Position numbers and translations under genes: made by a program
The notes under the pieces: model-generated
Told to the model about the DNA's origin: nothing
Database searches by the model: none
What the model saw: only the letters and a program-made list of their open reading frames with translations
Part shown: piece by piece, positions 40,421 through 47,721 of the stretch
Numbering within the stretch: position 1 is the stretch's first letter
How the letters are laid out: every line of letters begins with the position of its first letter
Source: Alishewanella agri BL06
GTDB taxonomy: Bacteria; Pseudomonadota; Gammaproteobacteria; Enterobacterales; Alteromonadaceae
Reading direction: 5' to 3'
Length of the DNA: 64,000 nucleotides
NCBI RefSeq assembly: GCF_000272005.1
Contig: NZ_AKKU01000017.1
Coordinates: 124,001 to 188,000 of the forward strand

Positions 40421-40795
40421 ATGATGGATATTAAACCTATCAAAAATGAAGCCGACTATCGCGCGGCATTACAAGAGGTTGAGCAGCTCATGCTGGCGCA
40501 GCCAGACACGGCAGAGGGCGAAAAGCTTGATGTGATGGTTACGCTGATCGAAGCCTACGAAGCAAAACATTTCCCTATGGACTTACCCGATCCGGTTGAG
40601 GCTATTAAGTTTGAAATGGAGCGCCAAGGTTTAACGGTAAAAGATCTGGAACCGATGATTGGCAAAAGTAACCGGGTTTATGAGATTCTGAATTACAAAC
40701 GCTCATTAACCCTGAAAATGATATGGCGGCTGCATCAGGGCTTGGGCATTCCGGCAGAGTCGCTAATCAAACCGCCGGTAAACCTTTCAAACTAA
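40421..40795 (+). CDS. higA: HigA-type antitoxin
   Basis: A 124-residue protein with an N-terminal toxin-binding part and a C-terminal helix-turn-helix of the Xre class (DPVEAIKFEMERQGLTVKDLEPMIGKSNRVYEILNYKRSLTLKMIWRLHQGLGIP). It neutralises HigB and represses the operon. CGGAG lies about eight bases before tandem ATG codons. It begins 14 bp after higB in the same operon, and a hairpin terminator follows. Confidence 0.9.
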   Translation: MMDIKPIKNEADYRAALQEVEQLMLAQPDTAEGEKLDVMVTLIEAYEAKHFPMDLPDPVEAIKFEMERQGLTVKDLEPMIGKSNRVYEILNYKRSLTLKMIWRLHQGLGIPAESLIKPPVNLSN

Positions 40796-40797
40796 AA

Positions 40798-40817
40798 CCC
40801 CGGCCAAAAAACCGGGG
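40798..40817. terminator. Hairpin between higA and the TonB-receptor gene
   Basis: Stem CCCCGG / CCGGGG with an A-rich 8-nt loop between two convergent genes. T-tails are short on either side (CTTGT on the plus strand, TTTTAG on the minus strand), so it may act weakly in both directions. Confidence 0.55.
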
Positions 40818-40870
40818 CTTGTCATTAATCTAAGGCGGCAAGCACTGCCTTAGTTCGGTCAGGCACTGAA

Positions 40871-43459
40871 TTAAAAGCGATAACTCACTTTTGCGTAAAC
40901 AAACCGACCACGTGGGTTGTGCACTTTAGAAGCATAGCCATACAAGTCGGCATCGCCATCACCGATAGCAAATGGCGGATCCTTATCCAGCGCATTGTTC
41001 ATCCCCAGCATTAGCGTAGTGTTATCGTTCAGGTTATAACGGCCCTGAATATCCAGTAACGCCTGGGCACTCACAGTTCGGGTTTTGGTCGTCATCACTT
41101 CATTTGGTGCGGCATAATCCTCGAATGCCCCAACATAGTTCAAACTGGTAACTAAGCCCCATTCGCCAAAACTCCAGTCAGCTGTCGCCAGCCAACGATG
41201 TTGTGGATAGTTATATTCACCCGCGTAATCAATATTATTTTTCTCAAACTTATGCGTGTAAGAATAATCGAGGCTTAACCGTAGAGCGCCATACTGCTGC
41301 ATATCCATCCGGTATGCGGTGGATAAATCCACCCCCGTAGCCTCTTGCGAACTGATATTGATATAGCTGTTGAACAAGCGGGATAGCTCGCCCAGTGTCT
41401 GACCAGGCAGCGGCGCTAGCCGCACACAGATAGTACTATTTTGACGGTTACACTCCGCAGCGTAGACATTTTCATAGTCGTTCTGGTCAATTTTATTATC
41501 CTGAGTGATACTCCAGACATCTGCACTGATATCAAACTGGTCGGTCACCTGCCAGACAAAGCCTACATTAAAGGTCTCTGATTCCTCAGGCTCCAGATCG
41601 CCACCACCAACAAAGACGATGGTGTAGTCGGTTGCAGCACAGGCTGGGTTACTGGCATCAGGGGTAGGACAACGGAAAGTATCAGTAAAGAATACTGACT
41701 CCTGTGATGGCCCTAAACCAATCTGGGCCAGTGATGGCGCGCGGAAGCCCTGACCATAAGACGCACGAACTGTGAAGTTATCCAGTGGTCGCCATTTCAT
41801 ACTGACCTGAGGATTGGTGGTCGAGCCAAAATCGCTGTAGTCATCGTAACGGCCAGCCAACGTAAATTCTAACTGGTCAGTCACCGGCACCAAAAACTCG
41901 ATATAAGCTGCATACTGATCACGCTCAGCCTGGGCAGATACCGACTCAGTACCGAAAATCAAACCGCGCTGAAATTGATCATCGGGTTGGTCAAACGCAT
42001 CCTCTTTACGGTACTCAGCACCGGCAGCAAAAGATACCATCTGGTCACCCAGCTGGAAGGCATCACCACTAATACTGGCATCAAAAGCGGTCAGATGGGA
42101 TTCACCACGACGAACCAGACTAGTGGTAATGGCGTCAATCACTTCAGGTGAATTGGTAACGCCACCAAAAGGGTTATAGTTACCTAAATTGATTTGTTGC
42201 TGCAGAAAATCGGTGCGCACCCAACCTTGCGACTTACTGCCAGTCTGCATCGATTCGCTGCGGCCTTTTTGCGCTGAAATATCCCAATCTAACTCATTCA
42301 GTTGGCCTTTAACCCCCAGCACTAACCGTAACGAGTCTGATTCAATATCCCAGATACGGGGTCCGGCATCAACGGTACGGTAGCGGTTAATGCCAACATC
42401 CACGCCAAAGGGGTTATTAGGGTGAGAAGCGGGAACGGTCAAACCAGCGTCACCATCCAGCGGCGTCGCTGCGCCCTGAGCTTTTGAGCGGTTATGCTGT
42501 ACTGACAACTCGACATAAGCCTGAGTATGAGCACCAATATTCTGACTTGCCTGTAATACGGCACCGACCCGCTCGGCTGGCGTAACCGCCATAATCGCTG
42601 GACCATAATCGTAAACACAGGTTTGACCAAAGGCTTGATCTCCCGGACAACCCGGGTCAATACGGGTAACACCATTGACAATAAAGTTACCAGGATAGCC
42701 ACGTGACGACCGTAAGTCATTACCACCATAAGGTGCCTGATTGGCCGTACCGAAACGCCCCATCTCTGACCCCAAAATGGTCGTATTCTTAAAATAATCC
42801 AGAATTAATGTCGCGCTTGCTTCTTTTGCCTGAGCACCCCAAACCAGGCTGGCAGAGGTTTCATCATAAGTTGGCCCCGTCGTACCGCCATGGCTTATTG
42901 CTACCTCGGTACCTTCAAAGTCCTTTCTAAGAATTACGTTTACTACACCCGCCACAGCGTCAGAACCATAAACCGCCGATGCTCCGTCTTTCAGGATTTC
43001 TACTCGTTCAATAGCGGCAACCGGAATGCTATTGATATCAACGAAAGAATTAGCAATATTCTCGGCAAAAGCGCTTACCGCCACCCGCCGGCCATTAATC
43101 AGCACTAAGGTAGCATCAGCACCAAAGCCGCGCAGACTAATAGCTGCACCACCGTTGGCAGTGGAATCCTGGTTATTGCCGCGGGTTGAAAAAGTCCCAA
43201 CACCGGCAACAGGCGTCCGCTCTAATAGTTGTTGTAAATTGGAAAAGCCCGATTTTGAAATAGCATCCCGATCAATAACGGCAATCGGCACAGCGCCTTC
43301 CAAATCATTACGTTTGATCCTGGAACCGGTTACTTCAATCCGTTCAACTTGCTGCAGTTCTGAGTTTTCAGTGCTTTGCTGTTGTGCCACCGAAGCGAAA
43401 GGTAATAGTAGGGAACCTGTTGCCACAGCGCACAGTGAGAGTTTAAATGGGATCTTCAT
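40871..43459 (-). CDS. TonB-dependent outer-membrane receptor
   Basis: An 862-residue receptor: a signal peptide (MKIPFKLSLCAVATGSLLLPFASVAQQQ), the plug domain with EVTGSRIKRNDLEGAVPIAVIDRDAI, QQLLERTPVAGVGTFSTRGNN and VEILKDGASAVYGSDAVAGVVNVI, and a 22-strand barrel ending FVYAKVSYRF. The GSRIKR start and four-cysteine loop region (CPGDQAFGQTC; CPTPDASNPAC) place it with receptors for sugars, peptides or similar organic ligands common in Alteromonadales, rather than classical siderophore receptors. Ligand unknown. The 160-bp upstream region is very AT-rich. Confidence 0.9.
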   Translation of the reverse strand: MKIPFKLSLCAVATGSLLLPFASVAQQQSTENSELQQVERIEVTGSRIKRNDLEGAVPIAVIDRDAISKSGFSNLQQLLERTPVAGVGTFSTRGNNQDSTANGGAAISLRGFGADATLVLINGRRVAVSAFAENIANSFVDINSIPVAAIERVEILKDGASAVYGSDAVAGVVNVILRKDFEGTEVAISHGGTTGPTYDETSASLVWGAQAKEASATLILDYFKNTTILGSEMGRFGTANQAPYGGNDLRSSRGYPGNFIVNGVTRIDPGCPGDQAFGQTCVYDYGPAIMAVTPAERVGAVLQASQNIGAHTQAYVELSVQHNRSKAQGAATPLDGDAGLTVPASHPNNPFGVDVGINRYRTVDAGPRIWDIESDSLRLVLGVKGQLNELDWDISAQKGRSESMQTGSKSQGWVRTDFLQQQINLGNYNPFGGVTNSPEVIDAITTSLVRRGESHLTAFDASISGDAFQLGDQMVSFAAGAEYRKEDAFDQPDDQFQRGLIFGTESVSAQAERDQYAAYIEFLVPVTDQLEFTLAGRYDDYSDFGSTTNPQVSMKWRPLDNFTVRASYGQGFRAPSLAQIGLGPSQESVFFTDTFRCPTPDASNPACAATDYTIVFVGGGDLEPEESETFNVGFVWQVTDQFDISADVWSITQDNKIDQNDYENVYAAECNRQNSTICVRLAPLPGQTLGELSRLFNSYINISSQEATGVDLSTAYRMDMQQYGALRLSLDYSYTHKFEKNNIDYAGEYNYPQHRWLATADWSFGEWGLVTSLNYVGAFEDYAAPNEVMTTKTRTVSAQALLDIQGRYNLNDNTTLMLGMNNALDKDPPFAIGDGDADLYGYASKVHNPRGRFVYAKVSYRF

Positions 43460-43619
43460 GGATATCCTTCTCTTATGCTTATTAACATGGCCACATATTA
43501 GCCATCAAAAAATTAGCATACGAATAACCAACAAACAAGGAACCGAGACAGAAATATATATAAATAACTGATATAAATATATTTTATATAACAACATAAA
43601 CTAATACAAAGGTAGTAGC

Positions 43620-44093
43620 TTAAAACCAACGCCTAACGTTTTGTAAATAAACCTGATACTCAGCAGCAAATTTTTGCCGCAAAAAGCGCTCTTCCGGCAT
43701 TATCTGAAAGCGGTTCATATACAATACAAACAGCGGTAGCAAAGCCAAAGCCAGTATGCTCTGCAAATAACAGGCAAAGGCTGCCAACAACAATAAAAAC
43801 CCCAGATACATCGGATTGCGGCTGTAACGGTAAATGCCCACCAGCACCAAACTGGAGCTTTGTTGCGGCACCCGCGGATCCACCGTGGTTTTAGCGCGCC
43901 GAAACGCCAACACGCCAGCCAATGCCACCGCTATGCCGGTCATCGCCAGACAAAGTGCTAACACTGTGGTATATAGCGCCGGTAGCGCCAATTGCACAGA
44001 GAATGGCGCAGTAAGTGGTGCCAGCAGCCACATCCCAAGCGCAAATAACAACATTAAAAGCAGCGGTGGGATTTTAAGTTCTAAAAATGACAT
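43620..44093 (-). CDS. Isoprenylcysteine carboxyl methyltransferase-like membrane methyltransferase
   Basis: 157 residues from ATG 44093, with GGGAG seven bases upstream; the long upstream extension in the frame is rejected. Four to five transmembrane helices, then the C-terminal methyltransferase signature GIYRYSRNPMYLGFLLLLAAFA and MPEERFLRQKFAAEYQVYLQNVRRWF (the RxPxY and E-R/E motifs of the ICMT/PEMT family). Bacterial members methylate small molecules or lipids; the substrate is unknown. Confidence 0.85.
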   Translation of the reverse strand: MSFLELKIPPLLLMLLFALGMWLLAPLTAPFSVQLALPALYTTVLALCLAMTGIAVALAGVLAFRRAKTTVDPRVPQQSSSLVLVGIYRYSRNPMYLGFLLLLAAFACYLQSILALALLPLFVLYMNRFQIMPEERFLRQKFAAEYQVYLQNVRRWF

Positions 44094-44125
44094 AGTTGGC
44101 TCCCTGTAGCGATAACGTCTAACCT

Positions 44126-45448
44126 TTATGTCAACAGATGCTGAGTAACGGCATGCGCGGTGTAATAAAGTGGGTACACCAGATGTTGCTGTTCCAGCGC
44201 TGAAGAGCCCTGAGTGCCCGTTAATTTGATCGTTTTTAGCGGCTGGCATTTTTCAATAAAGGATTGCAGCGATCGGGCACGGGTGCGCTTACCGCTTTTC
44301 ACTTCCAGCGGAATAATATTGCCGGTCGCATCAGTTAGAATAAATTCAATTTCCGCTCTGGCATCATTCCAGGAAAAACATGGATCGATCCCCAGCGCAG
44401 CCAACTCCTGCTGTACAAAATTTTCTGCAATATAGCCTTTATACTCAAAATTCTGCTGCTTAAGCTCCAGATAACTTACACCAAGCATGTGGTTTAGCAG
44501 ACCGACATCAAACAGAAACAGCTTTACCATATTATCCTTTTTATAAGCAGCCAGCGGGCTGCGGGGCAACCCTTCAAGCGGATAATTTTTTAATACCAGA
44601 CGGCATTTTTCCAGCCAGGCAATGCCGGTTTCCAGATCCTGATAACGTGATTTTCGCGCATAAACATCTTTAAATTTAAAGCGCTTAACCGACTCATCTA
44701 CCACAGCTGCCAGCTGTGACGGTACAGCTGTAAAAATAGCTTCTATCAGCGCCGCATCGGTTTTACCGGCATATTTACCAAAATCCCGACGATAACCAGC
44801 CAGCAGATCCGCCTGTACTTTTGAAACCGCTTTAACCCGCTGCAAGATGCTCTGGTCAACCAATTTAAACCACAGGCTCACCGCCTCCGGCATACCACCA
44901 GTAAAGTAATAATCAGTTAACTTATCAAACAATCTGCTGTGCGCAGCCGCGGAGTTTTGCGCTGCGTCATACACCTTTAGTAAGGCCGGCTCATTGGCGG
45001 CCAACAAAAACTCGCGAAAGGTTAAAGGGCGTAAATTGTATTGTTCCACCTTACCCACCGGGAAAGTATTCAGCAAACCAATATTAGAGCCACTAGCAGC
45101 AATAAACGCCTGCGGGGTTTGCTCGGCAAAGTACTTTAAGGCAGTAACAGCACGTGGGCATTCACCAATTTCATCGAGGATTAATAAGTCGGTTTGCAGA
45201 TTAAACGGCTGGCCTGTTAACAGCTCTATATTGGTCAGTACATCTTGCGGTACTAAAGAGCTGGCAAAGGCATCAGCCATCTGTGGCGATTCCAAAAAAT
45301 CGATACGCAGTACTCTAGGGAAATGCTGACCAAACAGAGTTTGCAGTAAGTAGGTTTTACCGGTCTGCCGGGCGCCGTCAATTAGCAGTGGCTTGCGCTC
45401 AGGCCGGGCTTTCCAGTCTAGTAAGGTCGTCAGTAGCTCACGTTGCAT
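44126..45448 (-). CDS. AAA ATPase with DUF4143 nuclease-like C-terminus
   Basis: 440 residues from ATG 45448 (GGAG nine bases upstream; the frame also opens at an earlier GTG). The AAA_14 domain has Walker A LIDGARQTGKTYLL (about residues 21-34) and Walker B LLILDEIGEC. The DUF4143 part follows, with a PD-(D/E)XK-like segment DARAEIEFILTDATGNIIPLEVKSG, which suggests DNA binding or cleavage. Many bacteria encode several such proteins, often strain-variable; function is not established. Three related palindromes lie directly upstream. It borders the restriction cassette but runs away from it. Confidence 0.82.
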   Translation of the reverse strand: MQRELLTTLLDWKARPERKPLLIDGARQTGKTYLLQTLFGQHFPRVLRIDFLESPQMADAFASSLVPQDVLTNIELLTGQPFNLQTDLLILDEIGECPRAVTALKYFAEQTPQAFIAASGSNIGLLNTFPVGKVEQYNLRPLTFREFLLAANEPALLKVYDAAQNSAAAHSRLFDKLTDYYFTGGMPEAVSLWFKLVDQSILQRVKAVSKVQADLLAGYRRDFGKYAGKTDAALIEAIFTAVPSQLAAVVDESVKRFKFKDVYARKSRYQDLETGIAWLEKCRLVLKNYPLEGLPRSPLAAYKKDNMVKLFLFDVGLLNHMLGVSYLELKQQNFEYKGYIAENFVQQELAALGIDPCFSWNDARAEIEFILTDATGNIIPLEVKSGKRTRARSLQSFIEKCQPLKTIKLTGTQGSSALEQQHLVYPLYYTAHAVTQHLLT

Positions 45449-45485
45449 AACAGGCTCCAGCTGGGACACCACAGCAACACTACAC

Positions 45486-45568
45486 TTTTATGCGCATAAA
45501 AACAAACAAATCAACATTTTTGTGCGCATAAAAATGTTAAAAACCACACTTTTGTGCGCATAAAAGTG
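45486..45568. repeat. Three phased palindromes upstream of the DUF4143 ATPase gene
   Basis: Three copies of a TTTT(A/G)TGCGCATAAAA-type palindrome at 45486-45501, 45513-45538 and 45547-45568, centred about 31-33 bp apart (roughly three helical turns). The outer arms differ between copies yet stay self-complementary: AACATTTTT with AAAAATGTT in copy 2, CACTTTT with AAAAGTG in copy 3. They lie 38-120 bp before the ATPase ATG, between it and vsr. They could be operator sites or hairpins. Confidence 0.8.
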
Positions 45569-45601
45569 AATAGATACGAGAATGATTCAAAAAATAGACC
45601 T

Positions 45602-46060
45602 TTATACTAATACTTCAGGGACCTCTGCAAAACTGCCACCAGTGCGCAGCCAGTCTGAAACTTCCAAGACCAACTGCTCCTTGGGCAGCTTATTTTTCCC
45701 TTTTAACGCACATTCCCAAACCAACATTACCCACCAGCCCAGCTCCCGCAGTTTATCCTGCACTGCTTCGTCATGGGCACGATTAGCAGTGATTTTCTGT
45801 CGCCACCAACCTGCGCGGGTTTTCGGCCAGTGGAACATAGCGCACTGGTGCTGATGCCAGAAACAGCCCTGCACAAAGAGCACTGCCTTGTATCGCGGAA
45901 ATACCAAATCCGGCTTACCCGGCAAGCTGGAGACATGAAACCTGTAGCGAAATCCCGCCCGGTGCAAGGACCTGCGTACCAACATTTCAGGTCGGGTATC
46001 CCGGTTTTTGATGGCAGTCATGTTTTTACTTCTGACTGCCTTGGAGTGGACATCTGCCAT
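45602..46060 (-). CDS. vsr: Very short patch repair endonuclease (Vsr)
   Basis: A 152-residue protein opening MADVHSKAVRSKNMTAIKNRDTRPE, close to E. coli Vsr. It nicks next to T in T:G mismatches left by deamination of 5-methylcytosine, protecting sites of a cytosine methylase. The catalytic aspartate is in SLPGKPDLVF (Asp51) and the histidine in GCFWHQHQC (His69); cysteines of the zinc site are present. At the position of E. coli His64 this protein has Gln, and Val instead of Thr63. It is divergent from the four-gene operon (158 bp apart); its expected partner methylase lies at the far end of the cassette. Confidence 0.93.
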   Translation of the reverse strand: MADVHSKAVRSKNMTAIKNRDTRPEMLVRRSLHRAGFRYRFHVSSLPGKPDLVFPRYKAVLFVQGCFWHQHQCAMFHWPKTRAGWWRQKITANRAHDEAVQDKLRELGWWVMLVWECALKGKNKLPKEQLVLEVSDWLRTGGSFAEVPEVLV

Positions 46061-46218
46061 ACTAATCCTGATTAAATTCAGCTACTTTTCAAAATATCTA
46101 AGAGACTAGATTGTTTCTAAATTCGGTGTTAGGTTATAGAGCTTAGTACTTAGGACAAGCTTAACTAGGATAAATCTCTCGATTAAATGGAAGTTGGGAC
46201 GGTCTTTCGGAGTTATAA

Positions 46219-47721
46219 ATGGAATTAGTGACTGATTCAGAATACCAAGTAAGAGAAATTCAGGCTGCACCCTATGCATCTTCACTTATTGAGGGGCACA
46301 GAGATTTTGGTTACAGCCTTGAAACCGCATTAGCTGATATCGTAGATAACTCAATTACGGCGGGCGCATCAGAGATAAGAATTACGGCAATCACTTCCTC
46401 AGATTCACCTTATATCGCGATAGTTGACAATGGCAGTGGTATGGCCGAAGCCGAGCTTGTGGAGGCCATGAAGCTTGGAGCTAAAAACCCTACGCACGCA
46501 AGGTTACGAAAGGATCTTGGCCGCTTTGGTCTCGGTATGAAAAGCGCCAGTTTCTCACAGTGCAGACAACTTACAGTAATTAGCCGCAAAGATGGTAAAG
46601 ATACCTGTGCCAGGTGGGATCTTGATCACGTTGCATCTAGAAACGACTGGACACTAACCATCATAGACAATCCCGAAAAACTGACTCATTACCAACTATT
46701 AACTTCAAATGGGTCTGCTGTTATTTGGGAAAAGCTAGACAGACTTCTTGGTGAGACAAGTCTGCCTCAGGGTAAATCTATTGAACATGCAAACGCTGAG
46801 CTTGTTAAAGCAGAAAGGCATTTATGCCAGGTTTTCCACCGTTTTCTTGAAGGCACCAAACCACGGTTGTCTTTGTACCTCAATGATCGAAAACTAAAGC
46901 CGCTTGATCCACTTTGTAGTGATCACCCGGCAACCCAAAAAGATCCTGAAGAGGTAATTCCCCTTAACAAGGGTAATGTCAGAATTCGCTGCCATACATT
47001 GCCGCATCACAGAAAAATGGATTCTGATGACTGGGATGAATTAGCTGGGCCTGAAGGTCATGTTAAATCGCAGGGGCTTTATATATACAGGGAAGACAGA
47101 TTAATCATTGCCGGTGGCTGGCTTGGACTTACAAAGCAAACGGAGCTTACCAAACTCTGCAGAATAGCTATTGATATTCCCAACACTATGGATTCAGAGT
47201 GGAAGATTGATGTTAAAAAAGCTTCAGCTCAGTTACCGCCGCAAGTACGCGACCGATTAAAGCGGATCATTGAGCGTTTTGTTGGTACATCTAAAAGAAC
47301 CTACAGTGCCAGAGGTAAAAAGTTAGTTGATGAGGATTTGCACCCCCTATGGAATCGCGTAATCGCCAACGGTCAAATAAGCTTTAAACCCAATCTCGTC
47401 CACCCGGTATTTAGCTCTTATGCCAATCAATTGCCCGAAGATCTTAAAGATGGCTTTTATCGCTGTCTGCGTCTGGTAGGTTCAGGCTTACCTATCGATA
47501 CACTTCATGCCGAATTAGTAGGCAACCCGGAAGCTGTAGTATCAGCTGAGGCGGAAATAGAAGATTTACGGGATCTTGTGTATTCACTTGCAGAAACCTT
47601 ATTAAAAAATGGTGTTAGCACTGACGTCATTAAAAACGTCATGCAAGCTAACCCGTATCTTCGTGACCGCTGGGAATCAGCGAATGAATTACTTTTAGAG
47701 TTTTTAGGGAAGAAATCATGA
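46219..47721 (+). CDS. GHKL-type (MutL/MORC-like) ATPase of the restriction cassette
   Basis: A 500-residue protein. The N-terminal GHKL ATPase fold shows the N box ETALADIVDNSI (residues 35-46), the G1 box IVDNGSGMAEAEL (68-80) and the G2 box GRFGLGMKSASFSQC (101-115). Residues 250-380 resemble a transducer domain, and the C-terminus is helical. In MORC-like ATPases, ATP-driven dimerisation clamps DNA. CGGAG lies six or seven bases before the ATG. It is the first gene of the operon and overlaps the Z1 gene by ATGA. Its codon and base use is more AT-rich than the flanking housekeeping genes. Confidence 0.85.
   Translation: MELVTDSEYQVREIQAAPYASSLIEGHRDFGYSLETALADIVDNSITAGASEIRITAITSSDSPYIAIVDNGSGMAEAELVEAMKLGAKNPTHARLRKDLGRFGLGMKSASFSQCRQLTVISRKDGKDTCARWDLDHVASRNDWTLTIIDNPEKLTHYQLLTSNGSAVIWEKLDRLLGETSLPQGKSIEHANAELVKAERHLCQVFHRFLEGTKPRLSLYLNDRKLKPLDPLCSDHPATQKDPEEVIPLNKGNVRIRCHTLPHHRKMDSDDWDELAGPEGHVKSQGLYIYREDRLIIAGGWLGLTKQTELTKLCRIAIDIPNTMDSEWKIDVKKASAQLPPQVRDRLKRIIERFVGTSKRTYSARGKKLVDEDLHPLWNRVIANGQISFKPNLVHPVFSSYANQLPEDLKDGFYRCLRLVGSGLPIDTLHAELVGNPEAVVSAEAEIEDLRDLVYSLAETLLKNGVSTDVIKNVMQANPYLRDRWESANELLLEFLGKKS

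Noticed and set aside
43026-43571. 181-codon frame opposite the 5' end of the TonB-receptor gene
   Set aside because: It mirrors the receptor's signal peptide and plug; no ribosome-binding site and no recognisable protein features.
45486-45568. Possible CRISPR array
   Set aside because: Only three units, each a self-palindrome with variable arms; no constant repeat-spacer structure and no cas genes nearby.
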